From NCBI GenBank assembly GCA_003331105.1, contig QEND01000001.1:650119-714118 (forward strand): DNA of 64,000 bases, written 5' to 3'. Of this stretch, positions 26,786 to 38,195 are shown one piece after another; positions within the stretch are counted from its first letter, which is position 1; each line of letters begins with the position of its first letter. The position numbers and the translations under genes are program-made. The DNA is from Candidatus Tokpelaia sp. JSC161. GTDB lineage: Bacteria; Pseudomonadota; Alphaproteobacteria; Rhizobiales; Rhizobiaceae. The notes below the pieces were generated by a model. It was not told where the DNA came from and made no database searches. It saw nothing but the letters and a program-made list of their open reading frames with translations.

Positions 26786-28719
26786 GTGAAGCTCCTAATC
26801 ATCATCCAGCTCATGAAAAAAACAATGCCGATCAACATCGTAAATGCATAGTGATAAAGATACCCTGTTTGCATGCGGGTCATCCTTTTTGTAATATCCA
26901 GAACCCTCCCCGCAAGAGCATTAGGGCCAAAACCATCAATAATCTTCACATCACAAATTTTCCAAAGAAAGGAGCTCAGAACAAATGTTGGTTGCACAAA
27001 AACAAGTTTATACAACTTATCAAAATACCAGCTGTTCAGCAAAAATCTATAAACAGCAGGAAAAAAATAAGTTAGAAATTTAGGTATAGCAGGAAAAGAA
27101 ATATAAAATAAAAAGGCTAGAACAAACCCAGCTATCATAACAAAAAACGGGACCCATGTAACCCATAGAGGAACATGCTCTAAGAGATTCTCTCCAGAGT
27201 TATAAAGTGCTCCCTTCCAAAATTGCTTATAATTTTCACCCAAAAAATAAGAATGGAAGATTCTTCCAGAAAAGAGTGCACCACAAGCAAGAATCCCTAA
27301 TGGGATCAGCATAACTAAAGGAGATTCACGGACATGAAATGTTGCACGTGGTTTACCATGAAATGTCATAAAAATAAGACGCCAAGAATAAAAACTTGTA
27401 AGAAAAGCAGAAATCACTAATAACCAAAAAGCAAATGAATGAGTTCTTGCAAAAACCACTTCAATAATAAAATCTTTAGAAAAAAACCCAGCTGTTCCAA
27501 AAAGAGTTTCAGGAAACCCAACACCTGTGAGAGCACAGGTACCAATAAGCATCATACAGTAAGTCGTTGGAATATATTTCCGCAAACCACCCATCTTCCG
27601 TATGTCCTGCTCACCGGAAACAGAATGAATCACTGAACCCGCACTAAGAAATAACAAGGCTTTAAAGAATGCATGAGTCAACAGATGAAAAACAGCTGCA
27701 CTATAAGCCCCAACTCCTAGGGCTGCAAACATGTAGCCTAGCTGAGAACAAGTCGAATATGCAATAACACGCTTAATATCATTTTGAACTAAACCAACAC
27801 TCGCAGCAAAAAATGCAGTTATTGCCCCAATAAAAGTAATCGTTCTCAAGGCTGTAGGTGAAAGCGCAAACAGTGGTGACATACGCGCTACCATAAATAC
27901 ACCAGCCGTAACCATAGTTGCCGCATGAATAAGAGCAGAAACTGGCGTAGGACCTTCCATAGCATCAGGCAACCAAGTATGAAACAAAAACTGAGCAGAT
28001 TTTCCCATCGCTCCGATAAATAAAAGTAAACACACTATAGTCAACGCATCCCTAGGAATCACTTCCTGATTCAAGAAATACAAATTCCCTATAAATTCTC
28101 CAGATAAAGCTCTAGCAAAAATTACATCAAAGCTAAATGTACCAAAAAGAGAAAATATACAAAATATCCCGATAAGAAAACAAAAATCACTGATACGATT
28201 AACAAGAAAGGCTTTCATGGCCGCTATGTTGGCCGATGACCGCTGATACCAAAAACCAATGAGCAAATAAGAGACAAGGCCAACTCCTTCCCACCCCACA
28301 AACATCTGAAGACAATTATCAGATGTTACCAAAAGCTGCATCATAAAGGTAAAAAGCGATAAATAGGAAAAGAAACGAGGCCTATCTGGATCATGATGCA
28401 TATAACCAACTGAATAAATATGCACAAGCGCTGAAACTGAATTAACCACTACCAGCATGACAAGCGTCAGTGTATCGATCCGGAATTCCCAGTCAAAATT
28501 AAGATTTTTCACAGAAACCCAATGTAAAAGAGGAAAATGCAAGAGATTCACTTCAGAAAAAGCCATATGAATAAATGCAATCCACGAACACAGAGCAACA
28601 AATACCATCAAAGTACAAGTGACAAGCTCACTCCAAAAAATGCCAATTCTCTTTGTCCCTAAAAAAGAACATAAACAACCAACGAATGGAAGAAAAATAA
28701 TGAGACTATAGAATAACAT
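26782..28719 (-). CDS. nuoL: NADH-quinone oxidoreductase subunit L
   Basis: Distal proton-pumping subunit of complex I, 645 residues. The core antiporter fold shows CLQMFVGWEGVGLVSYLLIGFW (TM5 Glu), AMGKSAQFLFHTWLPDAMEGPTPVSALIHAATMV and VIAYSTCSQLGYMFAALGVG. The C-terminal part supplies the lateral helix that runs along nuoM and nuoN. Complete in length. Confidence 0.96.
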   Translation of the reverse strand: MLFYSLIIFLPFVGCLCSFLGTKRIGIFWSELVTCTLMVFVALCSWIAFIHMAFSEVNLLHFPLLHWVSVKNLNFDWEFRIDTLTLVMLVVVNSVSALVHIYSVGYMHHDPDRPRFFSYLSLFTFMMQLLVTSDNCLQMFVGWEGVGLVSYLLIGFWYQRSSANIAAMKAFLVNRISDFCFLIGIFCIFSLFGTFSFDVIFARALSGEFIGNLYFLNQEVIPRDALTIVCLLLFIGAMGKSAQFLFHTWLPDAMEGPTPVSALIHAATMVTAGVFMVARMSPLFALSPTALRTITFIGAITAFFAASVGLVQNDIKRVIAYSTCSQLGYMFAALGVGAYSAAVFHLLTHAFFKALLFLSAGSVIHSVSGEQDIRKMGGLRKYIPTTYCMMLIGTCALTGVGFPETLFGTAGFFSKDFIIEVVFARTHSFAFWLLVISAFLTSFYSWRLIFMTFHGKPRATFHVRESPLVMLIPLGILACGALFSGRIFHSYFLGENYKQFWKGALYNSGENLLEHVPLWVTWVPFFVMIAGFVLAFLFYISFPAIPKFLTYFFPAVYRFLLNSWYFDKLYKLVFVQPTFVLSSFLWKICDVKIIDGFGPNALAGRVLDITKRMTRMQTGYLYHYAFTMLIGIVFFMSWMMIRSFT

Positions 28720-28725
28720 TGTCCG

Positions 28726-29034
28726 TTAACCCTTCATTGTATTAACGTCTTCTACAGCGATAGAATTGCGATTTCTATAAAAAACCAACAGAATAGCAAG
28801 ACCAATTGCTGTTTCTGCAGCTGCAACAGTTAACACAAATAATGCAAAGAGCTGCCCAGTTAAATCATGAAAAAGTGAAGAGAAGGCTACAAAGTTCAGA
28901 TTCACCGCAAGTAATATTAATTCAATGGACATCAAAATAATGATAACATTTTTACGATTTAAAAAAATACCGAAAAGACCAACTGCAAACAGAATAGCCG
29001 CAACGATTAAATAATGTACAATACCAACCTGCAT
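28726..29034 (-). CDS. nuoK: NADH-quinone oxidoreductase subunit K
   Basis: Small membrane subunit (102 residues, three helices) of the E-channel. The two conserved Glu residues lie in [19 protein letters not shown] and [20 protein letters not shown]. Lies between nuoJ and nuoL with 6-base gaps. Confidence 0.96.
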   Translation of the reverse strand: MQVGIVHYLIVAAILFAVGLFGIFLNRKNVIIILMSIELILLAVNLNFVAFSSLFHDLTGQLFALFVLTVAAAETAIGLAILLVFYRNRNSIAVEDVNTMKG

Positions 29035-29040
29035 CTTCCA

Positions 29041-29664
29041 TTAAATACCTTTATTGGATTCAACTTTTTTAACCTCAATAGCTGTCTCAGGAGTACGAGC
29101 TACCTGTCTCGCAATGACCTGACGTCTCGGTCCTATTCTATGACGTAATGTCAAAACAATAGCACCTATCATCGCTAATAAAAGAATTAAGCCAGAAACC
29201 TGAAAATAAAAAACATAATCCGTATATAAAAAATCCCCTAACGCTTGGGTATTACTCCGCAATGCCATATCTGGCATCGGAAAGAGAATCACAGACGGTC
29301 TGCAAAAATGAGAAGAGATAAAAACAGAAATCATCTCTATCAAAACAATCACACCTATCAAGAAAGCAAACCAATGACATTGCAATTGTAAAGCAGTCCG
29401 CTTCAAATGAGAAATATTAACATCAAGCATCATCACCACAAAAAGAAAGAGTACCGCTACCGCTCCGACATAGACCAAAAGCAAAATCATTGCCAAAAAT
29501 TCTGCTCCAGCAAGCAAAAATAAAATAGCGGCACTCAAAAATGTAAGTATCAAGAATAAAACAGAATGAACAGGAATACGCGAGATCACAACCATAATTG
29601 CACTCGCAATCATCATCGAAGAAAATAGATAGAAAAATACGGATACCGGACCTTCTAGCATCAT
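29041..29664 (-). CDS. nuoJ: NADH-quinone oxidoreductase subunit J
   Basis: Five-helix membrane subunit of complex I, 207 residues. The conserved third-helix region AILLLVYVGAVAVLFLFVVMMLD is seen (as MILLLVYVGAVAVLFLFVV). The basic C-terminal tail is usual in Rhizobiales. Located between nuoI and nuoK. Confidence 0.95.
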   Translation of the reverse strand: MMLEGPVSVFFYLFSSMMIASAIMVVISRIPVHSVLFLILTFLSAAILFLLAGAEFLAMILLLVYVGAVAVLFLFVVMMLDVNISHLKRTALQLQCHWFAFLIGVIVLIEMISVFISSHFCRPSVILFPMPDMALRSNTQALGDFLYTDYVFYFQVSGLILLLAMIGAIVLTLRHRIGPRRQVIARQVARTPETAIEVKKVESNKGI

Positions 29665-29673
29665 AATACCTCT

Positions 29674-30168
29674 TTAGCGATAAGGTGCATCTAATGCAAT
29701 ATTCCGTGCAATTTCACGTTCCCAAATGTCTCCATTAGCAAGCAGCTTGTCTTTATCATAATAGAGCTCTTTCCGGCTTTCCGTTGCAAACTCAAAATTT
29801 GGCCCCTCAACAATAGCATCAACAGGACACGCTTCTTGACAAAAACCACAATAAATACATTTCATCATATCAATATCATAGCGAATAGCCCTTCGCATAC
29901 CATTATCACAAGTCCCTGATTCAATAATAATTGCCTGAGCAGGACAAATCGCTTCACATAACTTGCAAGCAATACAACGTTCTTCCCCATTGGGATAGCG
30001 ACGTAGAGCATGCTCTCCACGAAAACGATGTGAGACATGCCCTTTTTCATACGGATAATTGATCGTTACTTTTTTAGAAAGGAGTTGCCGCATTGCTAAA
30101 AAAAATGCACGAATAAACTCAAGCAAAAGAAGAGATTTCGCAGATTGAAAAATCGCTGAAACTGACAT
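29674..30168 (-). CDS. nuoI: NADH-quinone oxidoreductase subunit I
   Basis: Connecting-module subunit carrying two [4Fe-4S] clusters (N6a and N6b), seen as [12 protein letters not shown] and [12 protein letters not shown]. The frame is open to 30261, but the ATG at 30168 gives the family length (164 residues), has AGGAG 7 bases upstream and avoids overlap with nuoH, so it is taken as the start. Confidence 0.96.
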   Translation of the reverse strand: MSVSAIFQSAKSLLLLEFIRAFFLAMRQLLSKKVTINYPYEKGHVSHRFRGEHALRRYPNGEERCIACKLCEAICPAQAIIIESGTCDNGMRRAIRYDIDMMKCIYCGFCQEACPVDAIVEGPNFEFATESRKELYYDKDKLLANGDIWEREIARNIALDAPYR

Positions 30169-30188
30169 CCAAGAACTCCTGTAACGGC

Positions 30189-31229
30189 TTATACCATTAT
30201 CTTTAAAAAAAGAGCAGTTACGACGACCATGAGCAAAGAAAGTGGAAGAAAGACTTTCCATCCAAGATGCATGAGCTGATCATAACGGTAGCGTGGAACA
30301 AAACTCTTTACCATCGCAAACATGAAAAAAACAAAGAAAGATTTTAACAGAAACCAAATAATACCCGGAACCCAATTAAGCCATATCACATTCAAGGGAG
30401 ACAACCAGCCACCAAGAAACAAAATCGTCGTCAAAGCACACATGAAGGCAACAGAGACATACTCACCAAGAAAAAATAACAAAAAAGGTGAAGACGAATA
30501 CTCCACCATATGACCAGCAACCAGCTCGGATTCAGCTTCAACTAAATCAAAAGGAGGCCGATTGGTTTCAGCAAGAGCAGAGATAAAAAAGACAAGAAAC
30601 ATTGGGAAAAGCTCTACCCAATACCAATCAAGAAACGAAGAACAAGGAATTCCGAGTTTGATCCCTAGTCCTTTGTTCTGAGCCATGACAATATCAGTTA
30701 AATTCAGAGAACCAACACAAAGAAGAACAGTCACTAAGACAAAACCTATGGATACTTCATATGAAATCATCTGCGCAGCAGAACGCAAGGCACCAAGAAA
30801 TGGATATTTAGAGTTAGATCCCCATCCTCCCATAATAACAGCATAAACTTCAAGTGAAGATATAGCGAGAATATAAAGAATCCCTACATTAATATCAGCT
30901 ATCACCCAGCCTTTTTCAAAGGGAACCACAGCCCATAAGCTCAAGGCAAGAAAAGATGATAGAAAAGGAGCAAGCAAAAAAACTCCTTTGTTAGCTTCGG
31001 ATGGGATAATAGGCTCTTTTACCATAAATTTAATGAGATCAGCAAAAGATTGAAAAATGCCCCATGGACCTACGACATTTGGACCCCGGCGCAGCTGTAC
31101 GGCTGCCCATATTTTTCTATCAGCATAGATTAAATAAGCAACGACAAGTAACAAAAAAACTAAAACAAGCAAGGACTTAGAAGCAAGAATAAAAACTTGG
31201 AAAAGCCAGACTCTAAAAAAATCATCCAT
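30189..31229 (-). CDS. nuoH: NADH-quinone oxidoreductase subunit H
   Basis: Membrane subunit that forms much of the quinone-binding chamber. Seen: [26 protein letters not shown] near the N-terminus, [30 protein letters not shown], and [22 protein letters not shown] with its conserved acidic residues. Eight helices over 346 residues, complete. Confidence 0.96.
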   Translation of the reverse strand: MDDFFRVWLFQVFILASKSLLVLVFLLLVVAYLIYADRKIWAAVQLRRGPNVVGPWGIFQSFADLIKFMVKEPIIPSEANKGVFLLAPFLSSFLALSLWAVVPFEKGWVIADINVGILYILAISSLEVYAVIMGGWGSNSKYPFLGALRSAAQMISYEVSIGFVLVTVLLCVGSLNLTDIVMAQNKGLGIKLGIPCSSFLDWYWVELFPMFLVFFISALAETNRPPFDLVEAESELVAGHMVEYSSSPFLLFFLGEYVSVAFMCALTTILFLGGWLSPLNVIWLNWVPGIIWFLLKSFFVFFMFAMVKSFVPRYRYDQLMHLGWKVFLPLSLLMVVVTALFLKIMV

Positions 31230-31231
31230 AT

Positions 31232-33307
31232 TCAGTCACTGATATGCTTGTTTTGGAGGCTAGAGCATTCACGCATAACAGCTGAGGCTCTAGCAATAGG
31301 ATTTGTAAGATAAAAATCTTGAATCGGTGAAGTGAAAGCATATTTTCTAAAATTTCGCAAATTAGCCTCTTCAGCCAAAATAAAAATATCATCAATCTTC
31401 CCAGCAAAAATATCATCAATCTCTTTAAAATGAGGATAATCCATGATAAGCTTGGAGCGCAATTCATAAAGAGAATTAAAAGAAAAAGGACAGCCTAATA
31501 CATCAGAAAGAGCACGAAGAATAGCCCAATCTTCTTTCGCTTGACCAGGAGGAAATCCTACAGCATTCGTCATCTGCAAACGACCTTCTGTATTTACATA
31601 AAGACCTGATTTTTCAGTATAGGTCGCCCCTGGTAAAACTACATTAGCTAAACGAGCTCCCTTATCCCCATGACTTCCAATATAAACTACAAATTTCTTT
31701 CTAGCAGTAGAAACATCACACTCATCAGCACCAAGTAAAAAAAGAACGGCAGAATTATTTAAAATATCAGAAGCGGTTTTCCCATTTTTACAAACAAATC
31801 CTATATCTAAGCCACCAACACGCGATGCCGCCGTATGGAGAATAGCAAAACCATTCCATTCATTTCTAACAGCCTCTATATTACAAGCAAGCTTCGCAGA
31901 AAGCCTCAAGACTTCTGTCCCTTCCTTCCCAATTAAGGCTCCCTGACCAATAAGAATTATTGGCTTCTTTGCCTTCTTTAAAATTTTAAAAAAGATACCA
32001 TTGCCTAAAACAAGATCATTTAAACTTTCTAGACCTGGACCCAGATAATGATAGCGATAACGTAATTCAGTCTTTGCACCTATCAGACCAATAGGATAAT
32101 GACCCATTCCTTGCCTTTTACGAATCCGTGCATTAAGAACAGCCCCCTCAATGCGTGGATTACTACCAATAATTAACAGTGTATCTGAATCCTCAATTCC
32201 TGCAATTGTTGGATTAAAAATATAGGTCGATCGACCAAAAGAAGGATTCAAGATTGTACCATCTTGCCGACAATCAATATTATCTGATCCCAAAGACTGA
32301 AGTAGCAACTTCAAAGCATACATTTCTTCAACTGTTGCTAAATCACCAGCAAGAGCACCAATCGCCTTATTGCTTTTTAAAACTGCACTTCGAATAGCAG
32401 AAAAAGCTTCCTCCCAACTCACTGATATCAGATAATTTTTTTCATTACGTAAATAAGGACGATCCAACCGCCTTTTCCGCAACCCATCCCAGATAAAACG
32501 TGTTTTATCAGAAATCCATTCCTCATTTACCGCCTCATTCACACGCGGTAAAATTCGCATGACCTCAGCTCCACGACTATCAACACGAATAGCACTGCCT
32601 AAGGCATCCATCACATCAATCGTATCAGTCTTAGTTAACTCCCATGAACGCGCTTGAAAAGCATAGGGACGAGAAGTCAAAGCACCAACTGGACAAAGAT
32701 CAATGAGATTACCTTGTAACTCTGATGTCATAGAGTGCTCAAGAAAAGTTGTAATTTCAGAATCCTCCCCACGACCAATGAATCCAAGCTCAGATAGCCC
32801 GGCTACCTCAGTTGTAAAACGCACACACCGGGTGCAATGAATACAGCGTGTCATCACCGTTTTAATAAGTGGCCCAATATACTTATCCTCAACAGCACGC
32901 TTATTTTCAGTATACCTAGAAAAATCCCTTCCATAAAGCATAGTTTGATCTTGAAGATCACACTCACCTCCCTGATCGCATATCGGACAATCCAATGGAT
33001 GATTAATCAAAATAAATTCTAATACACCCTTACGGGATTTTTTAACCATATCTGTCTCTGTGAATATCTCAGGTAACTCACCATGAGGACCAGTACGTAG
33101 ATCAAGAACTCCCATAGCACATGAGGTAATTGGTTTAGGGGGACCGCCTTTTACCTCTACCAAACACATCCGGCAATTTCCCGCAATAGACAAACGCTCA
33201 TGAAAACAAAAACGTGGAATCTCTGCACCTGCAGCCTCAGCTGCTTGCAGCAGCGTATAATGATCTGGAACATCAATCTTCTTACCGTTAACCTTGATTT
33301 CTGCCAT
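31232..33307 (-). CDS. nuoG: NADH-quinone oxidoreductase subunit G
   Basis: Peripheral-arm subunit of 691 residues with several Fe-S clusters. The N-terminal ferredoxin domain binds [2Fe-2S] ([19 protein letters not shown]...C). Next come the His-Cys3 ligand set [15 protein letters not shown] and the four-Cys cluster [10 protein letters not shown]...LCPVGAL. The rest is a molybdopterin-oxidoreductase-like fold that has lost its cofactor. Complete; 2 bases before nuoH. Confidence 0.96.
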   Translation of the reverse strand: MAEIKVNGKKIDVPDHYTLLQAAEAAGAEIPRFCFHERLSIAGNCRMCLVEVKGGPPKPITSCAMGVLDLRTGPHGELPEIFTETDMVKKSRKGVLEFILINHPLDCPICDQGGECDLQDQTMLYGRDFSRYTENKRAVEDKYIGPLIKTVMTRCIHCTRCVRFTTEVAGLSELGFIGRGEDSEITTFLEHSMTSELQGNLIDLCPVGALTSRPYAFQARSWELTKTDTIDVMDALGSAIRVDSRGAEVMRILPRVNEAVNEEWISDKTRFIWDGLRKRRLDRPYLRNEKNYLISVSWEEAFSAIRSAVLKSNKAIGALAGDLATVEEMYALKLLLQSLGSDNIDCRQDGTILNPSFGRSTYIFNPTIAGIEDSDTLLIIGSNPRIEGAVLNARIRKRQGMGHYPIGLIGAKTELRYRYHYLGPGLESLNDLVLGNGIFFKILKKAKKPIILIGQGALIGKEGTEVLRLSAKLACNIEAVRNEWNGFAILHTAASRVGGLDIGFVCKNGKTASDILNNSAVLFLLGADECDVSTARKKFVVYIGSHGDKGARLANVVLPGATYTEKSGLYVNTEGRLQMTNAVGFPPGQAKEDWAILRALSDVLGCPFSFNSLYELRSKLIMDYPHFKEIDDIFAGKIDDIFILAEEANLRNFRKYAFTSPIQDFYLTNPIARASAVMRECSSLQNKHISD

Positions 33308-33342
33308 TACTTATGATCCAAAATATATTTTCTCTGAAAAGT

Positions 33343-34620
33343 CTACTTATCAGCATGACGCGTATAAGTATCTATCCTTTTTTCAATATCATATCTAAAA
33401 TTACGTATCAGTCCCTGTACTGGCCAAGCAGCAGCATCTCCTAAAGCACAAATTGTATGTCCTTCAATTTGTTTTGAAACTTCAAAAAGAAGATCAATTT
33501 CTTGCTTCTGGGCACAGCCTTCAACCATACGAGCGAGAATACGCATCATCCAACCCGTACCTTCGCGGCACGGGGTACACTGACCACAACTTTCATGCTT
33601 GAAAAAAACTGAAATGCGCCAAATAGCTTTGATAATATCTGTAGATTTATCCATAATAATGAGGCCACCAGTACCGAAAGATGAGTTAACCTGACGTAAG
33701 CCATCAAAATCCATAAGAGTATCCATCATATCATCAGCGCGGACTAATGGACATGATGCCCCTCCTGGGATAACAGCGAGCAAGTTATCCCATCCACCAC
33801 GAATTCCCCCAGCATATCTTTCAATTAATTCAGGAAAGCTAATTCCCAGCTCTTCTTCAATCAAACACGGCCTATTCACATGACCAGAAATCATAAAAAG
33901 CTTAGTCCCAACATTATTAGGTCGTCCAATAGAGGAAAACCATACTGCCCCACGCCGCAAAATAGTAGGCGCTACGGCAATGGATTCAACATTATTCACT
34001 GTTGTTGGACAACCATAAAGCCCTATATTAGCTGGGAAAGGTGGCTTTAAACGAGGTTGCCCTTTCTTTCCCTCAAGGCTTTCTAATAATGCAGTTTCCT
34101 CCCCACAGATATACGCACCAGCACCATGATGCACAACAATATCACACATATGACCATGAATCGTATTTTTTCCAAGAAAACGCGCTGCATAACACTCATC
34201 AATAGCAAATTGCAACGCTTCACGCTCACGAATAAACTCACCTCTTACATAAATAAAAGCAACATGCGCTCCCATAGCAAAACTCGCTATGACACATCCC
34301 TCAATTAATGTATGCGGATCATGGCGTAAAATATCTCTATCTTTACAGGTACCTGGCTCAGATTCATCAGCATTCACAACAAGATAATTAGGTCTATCAT
34401 CACTTTTTTTTGGCATAAAAGACCACTTCATCCCTGTTGGAAATCCTGCCCCCCCACGCCCACGCAACCCAGAAGCTTTTATTTCATTAATAATCCATTC
34501 AGGTCCTTTGGAAAGAATAGCTTTAGTCTCATCCCAACAGCCTCGAGCCATCGCCCCTTTCAGGGATTTATCCTTGAACCCGTAAATATTAGTAAAGATC
34601 CGATCTCTATCAGCCAGCAC
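33343..34620 (-). CDS. nuoF: NADH-quinone oxidoreductase subunit F
   Basis: NADH-dehydrogenase module subunit that binds NADH, FMN and the N3 [4Fe-4S] cluster. The NADH/FMN glycine-rich loops are [16 protein letters not shown] and [19 protein letters not shown]; the cluster ligands are [15 protein letters not shown] plus the later Cys in [16 protein letters not shown]. 425 residues, complete. Confidence 0.97.
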   Translation of the reverse strand: MLADRDRIFTNIYGFKDKSLKGAMARGCWDETKAILSKGPEWIINEIKASGLRGRGGAGFPTGMKWSFMPKKSDDRPNYLVVNADESEPGTCKDRDILRHDPHTLIEGCVIASFAMGAHVAFIYVRGEFIREREALQFAIDECYAARFLGKNTIHGHMCDIVVHHGAGAYICGEETALLESLEGKKGQPRLKPPFPANIGLYGCPTTVNNVESIAVAPTILRRGAVWFSSIGRPNNVGTKLFMISGHVNRPCLIEEELGISFPELIERYAGGIRGGWDNLLAVIPGGASCPLVRADDMMDTLMDFDGLRQVNSSFGTGGLIIMDKSTDIIKAIWRISVFFKHESCGQCTPCREGTGWMMRILARMVEGCAQKQEIDLLFEVSKQIEGHTICALGDAAAWPVQGLIRNFRYDIEKRIDTYTRHADK

Positions 34621-34667
34621 AGAATTGACCCCCTATCTTTCTTTTGCTTTCCAAAGCATCCAATTTT

Positions 34668-35264
34668 TCAACCTTCTCCCATCCATGGCTCAGAAGAAAA
34701 ACGGCCATTTTGTGGCCCAACAGGCACGGACTCCCCTAATCCTTCTTCAAACAAAACAATAATTTCCTCTAATCTAGATGGTGTAAGATCTTCATAAGTA
34801 TCTTTAAAAATCATAACCATAGGTGCATTAACACAGGCTCCCAGACATTCTACCTCTTCCCAAGATAAAGTTCCTTCTGCATTAGTTATTAATGGCTCAC
34901 CGTTAATACGCTTTTTGCAAACTTTTTTCAGTTCTTCTGCACCACGCAGCATACAAGGTGTTGTACCACACACCTGAATATGCGCTCTCGTCCCAAGTGG
35001 TCTTAAGTGAAATTGTGTATAAAATGTTGCAATTTCTAAAACACGAATATAGGACATAGAAAGCATTGTAGCAACATATTCAATTGATGCTCTTGTAATC
35101 CAGCCTTCCTGTTCTTGCACGCGCATCAACAATGGAATAACAGCTGACTGTTCGCGATTCTTCGGATATTGAGCAATTGTCTTTTCTGCCCAAACAAGAT
35201 TCCTACTACTGAAAAAAAACTTTTTAGGTTGAAGAGTCTCATCAGCAAGACGGCGAACAGACAT
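34668..35264 (-). CDS. nuoE: NADH-quinone oxidoreductase subunit E
   Basis: Thioredoxin-like subunit with the N1a [2Fe-2S] cluster. Its four Cys ligands are present in CGTTPCMLRG and CLGACVNAPM. Length is 198; several Rhizobiales proteins carry a longer C-terminal tail, so this is a compact form. The start overlaps the last base of the nuoD stop region, indicating coupling. Confidence 0.95.
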   Translation of the reverse strand: MSVRRLADETLQPKKFFFSSRNLVWAEKTIAQYPKNREQSAVIPLLMRVQEQEGWITRASIEYVATMLSMSYIRVLEIATFYTQFHLRPLGTRAHIQVCGTTPCMLRGAEELKKVCKKRINGEPLITNAEGTLSWEEVECLGACVNAPMVMIFKDTYEDLTPSRLEEIIVLFEEGLGESVPVGPQNGRFSSEPWMGEG

Positions 35265-36454
35265 CAGCGATCTACCTCACCAAAAACAATATCAAGAGAA
35301 CCAAGAATAGCAGCTACATCAGAAAGCATATGTCCTTTACATAGATAATCCATAGCTTGAAGATGTGCATATCCAGGAGCTCTTAACTTAACCCTATAAG
35401 GTTTATTCGTTCCATCTGCAACAAGATAGACACCAAATTCACCCTTTGGTGCTTCAACAGCCACGTAAACTTCACCTTCTGGAACGTAAAAACCCTCTGT
35501 AAACAACTTAAAATGATGAATTAAAGCTTCCATAGAGGACTTCATAGTCGCTCGCTTCGGAGGGGTAATTTTATGATCTAATCTAGAAACTTCACCATTT
35601 TTTTCTGACCCTAATAAACATTCAACACATTGGCGCATAATTCGAGCTGCCTGACGCATCTCCTCCATCCGAATGAGATAACGGTCATAGCAATCACCAT
35701 TTTTTCCAACTGGAACATCAAATTCAAGCTCATTATAACACTCATAAGGCTGGCTTTTACGCAAATCCCAAGCTGCCCCGGATCCACGAATCATCACTCC
35801 TGAAAAACCACGATTCCATGCCTCTGTCAAAGGGACAACCCCAATATCAACATTGCGCTGCTTAAAAATACGGTTTGGTGTAATCAAAGAATCAAGATCA
35901 GCAAGCGCCTTAAGAAAAGGATCAATAAAAGTTCCAATATCCTCAATAAGATTATCTTGCAAATCTTTATGAACCCCACCTGGACGAAAATAATTAGCAT
36001 GAAGGCGTGCTCCACAAGCGCGTTCATAAAAAATCATTAATTTTTCGCGCTGCTCAAACCCCCATAATGGAGGCGTTAAGGCCCCAACATCCATTGCCTG
36101 TGTCGTTACATTCAACAAATGATTAAGGATTCTCCCCATTTCTAAAAAAAGCACACGAATGAACTGAGCTCGTCTAGGAACTGTGATACATAACATCTTC
36201 TCAAGGGCCAAAACATAAGCATGTTCCTGATTCAACGGGGAAACATAATCTAAACGGTCAAGATAGGGAATGCACTGAAGATATGTCTTCGTTTCCATTA
36301 GCTTTTCAGTCCCACGATGCAACAATCCAATATGCGGATCTACCCGAGTAACAACCTCACCATCAAGCTCAAGAACTAAACGTAAAACACCATGCGCGGC
36401 AGGATGCTGCGGACCAAAATTTATATTAAAATTTTGGATACTAATCTCACTCAC
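35264..36454 (-). CDS. nuoD: NADH-quinone oxidoreductase subunit D
   Basis: 49-kDa-type subunit that with nuoB forms the quinone-reduction site. Seen: [25 protein letters not shown] at the start (quinone-site His), [14 protein letters not shown] and the C-terminal [14 protein letters not shown]. The frame is open to a GTG at 36511 that overlaps the nuoC stop (GTGA). The family N-terminus matches the GTG at 36454 ([13 protein letters not shown]), giving 396 residues, and I use that. Both starts are possible. Confidence 0.95.
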   Translation of the reverse strand: MSEISIQNFNINFGPQHPAAHGVLRLVLELDGEVVTRVDPHIGLLHRGTEKLMETKTYLQCIPYLDRLDYVSPLNQEHAYVLALEKMLCITVPRRAQFIRVLFLEMGRILNHLLNVTTQAMDVGALTPPLWGFEQREKLMIFYERACGARLHANYFRPGGVHKDLQDNLIEDIGTFIDPFLKALADLDSLITPNRIFKQRNVDIGVVPLTEAWNRGFSGVMIRGSGAAWDLRKSQPYECYNELEFDVPVGKNGDCYDRYLIRMEEMRQAARIMRQCVECLLGSEKNGEVSRLDHKITPPKRATMKSSMEALIHHFKLFTEGFYVPEGEVYVAVEAPKGEFGVYLVADGTNKPYRVKLRAPGYAHLQAMDYLCKGHMLSDVAAILGSLDIVFGEVDR

Positions 36455-36507
36455 AATCGCAATTCCCGAAATAATAAAGTGACGCTCTTCATTCGCAAAT
36501 CTACAGC

Positions 36508-37107
36508 TCACTTCTCTGCCTTATCACCTATCCTATGGACAAACCCTTCCCAAGGTGAAATAAAATCAAAATTACGAATTTCTTGCTCTAAGACCACAGG
36601 CTCATAAACAACACGCTTCACCTCACTATCATAACGACACTCTACAAAACCAGATACAGGAAAATCCTTACGCAGAGGATACCCATCAAAACCATAATCC
36701 GTGAGAATACGTCGCAGATCAGGATGACTAGAAAAGCGTACACCATACATGTCGTAAACTTCACGTTCATACCATTCTGCCCCTGCATATACTGAACAAA
36801 CAGAAGGAACGGGGATCAACTCATCCGTTATCAATTTAACACGTAAACGCAAATTCTGATACGGAGATAAAATTTGATAACACACATCAAAACGCTTTTC
36901 ACGAGCAGGATAATCAACAGCCGTAATATCCGTCAAAGAGACAAAGCCACACCGTCTATCGTCACGTAAAAAAACCAAAACATCTACAATAGTAGATTGA
37001 GCGATACTTATCGTCATTTCATCATAAACGAATTTCACATTCGTTATCAGATGATCAAGACGTTCATTCAGATAATCTGCAAGTTCATTTAACGCTTGAA
37101 TAACCAT
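36508..37107 (-). CDS. nuoC: NADH-quinone oxidoreductase subunit C
   Basis: 30-kDa-type subunit of the connecting arm, 199 residues. The signature ERE(V/I)YDM(Y/F)G is seen as [37 protein letters not shown]. Separate from nuoD, not fused as in enterobacteria. The ATG lies 9 bases after nuoB. Confidence 0.96.
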   Translation of the reverse strand: MVIQALNELADYLNERLDHLITNVKFVYDEMTISIAQSTIVDVLVFLRDDRRCGFVSLTDITAVDYPAREKRFDVCYQILSPYQNLRLRVKLITDELIPVPSVCSVYAGAEWYEREVYDMYGVRFSSHPDLRRILTDYGFDGYPLRKDFPVSGFVECRYDSEVKRVVYEPVVLEQEIRNFDFISPWEGFVHRIGDKAEK

Positions 37108-37116
37108 CCCATATTC

Positions 37117-37656
37117 CTAACGTTCAATGGAACGAGTCCTGCGAATCTTTTTCTGTAAAAGTAAAACACCATATAACAACGCTTCAGCCGTAGGAGGACA
37201 ACCTGGAACATAAATATCAACAGGAACAATCCGATCACAACCACGCACGACAGAATAAGAATAATGATAATACCCTCCACCATTCGCGCAAGACCCCATC
37301 GAAATTACATAGCGCGGTTCCGGCATCTGATCATAAACCTTACGTAACGCCGGAGCCATCTTATTTGTAAGTGTTCCCGCAACCATCATGACATCCGACT
37401 GACGTGGAGACGCACGCGGTGCATAACCAAAACGCTCATTATCATAATGAGGCATAGAACAATGCATCATCTCAATAGCACAACAAGCTAAACCAAAGCT
37501 CATCCACATTAAAGAACCGCTACGCGCCCAACTTATCAAAGTCTCGCTCGATGTTAAAAAAAAATTTTTATCAGAGAGATCAGAATGAATCTTATTAAAA
37601 AAATCCTCATTTCCAGAAACGGAAGAAGTCCCTAATTTCATGTCCCTTAATCCCAT
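37117..37656 (-). CDS. nuoB: NADH-quinone oxidoreductase subunit B
   Basis: Carries the terminal N2 [4Fe-4S] cluster that reduces quinone. Ligands are seen in [21 protein letters not shown] and [11 protein letters not shown]. The longest frame starts at 37677, but the ATG at 37656 (MGLRDMKLG) has AGGAG at 7 bases and fits the family start. With it nuoB overlaps nuoA by 10 bases. Confidence 0.96.
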   Translation of the reverse strand: MGLRDMKLGTSSVSGNEDFFNKIHSDLSDKNFFLTSSETLISWARSGSLMWMSFGLACCAIEMMHCSMPHYDNERFGYAPRASPRQSDVMMVAGTLTNKMAPALRKVYDQMPEPRYVISMGSCANGGGYYHYSYSVVRGCDRIVPVDIYVPGCPPTAEALLYGVLLLQKKIRRTRSIER

Positions 37657-38012
37657 TCCAATGCTCCTTTTTTCCACTCATAAATAAATCCAACGGTTAA
37701 AAGAGCTAAAAACATCATCATCGAGAAAAATCCAAAAAAACCGATAACGTTAAAAGAAACGGCCCAGGGTAAAAGGAAAGCGACCTCAAGATCAAAAATA
37801 ATAAATAAAATAGATACAAGATAGAAACGAATATCAAATTTCATACGCGCACTGTCAAAAGAATTAAAACCACATTCGTAAGGTGACAGTTTTTCTGAAT
37901 CAGGCAATTGATTTACGACAAGAAAAGGAAAAGAAAGAAGAACACCACTGATCATAAAAGACAAGAGCATGAATATAAATAGTGGGAAGTAAGAAGTTAA
38001 AAGCCCAAACAT
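37647..38012 (-). CDS. nuoA: NADH-quinone oxidoreductase subunit A
   Basis: First gene of the nuo operon; a three-helix membrane subunit of 121 residues. The conserved [41 protein letters not shown] is intact, with the Cys of the TM1-2 loop. A longer frame opens with GTG at 38039 but without a ribosome binding site; ATG at 38012 gives the family length. Confidence 0.95.
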   Translation of the reverse strand: MFGLLTSYFPLFIFMLLSFMISGVLLSFPFLVVNQLPDSEKLSPYECGFNSFDSARMKFDIRFYLVSILFIIFDLEVAFLLPWAVSFNVIGFFGFFSMMMFLALLTVGFIYEWKKGALEWD

Positions 38013-38065
38013 TCTTGTTGCCTTATCAGATAAGAACACAGAGAAAAACTGTCTTGAGGCTAATA

Positions 38066-38121
38066 TATAAAACTAAAAGATGCAATAAGAAACTATAAAA
38101 CTAAAAGATGCAATAAGAAAC
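38066..38121. repeat. Perfect 28-bp tandem duplication between nuoA and icd
   Basis: Two identical head-to-tail 28-base copies (38066-38093 and 38094-38121), each starting TATAAAAC and ending AATAAGAAAC, in the divergent promoter region of nuoA and icd. On the minus strand each copy carries TTGCAT, a possible -35 element for the nuo operon. Recent duplication is evident from full identity. Confidence 0.9.
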
Positions 38122-38195
38122 CTCATTCTATTTGTAGACTTGCTACAATATTTCACGCTAAAATAAAGGATTTGGACTTGAAAGGAAGATATTCC

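Noticed and set aside
30169..30261. An N-terminal extension of nuoI overlapping nuoH
   Set aside because: The extra residues are the antisense-free out-of-frame reading of the nuoH end; ATG at 30168 has AGGAG and the family length.
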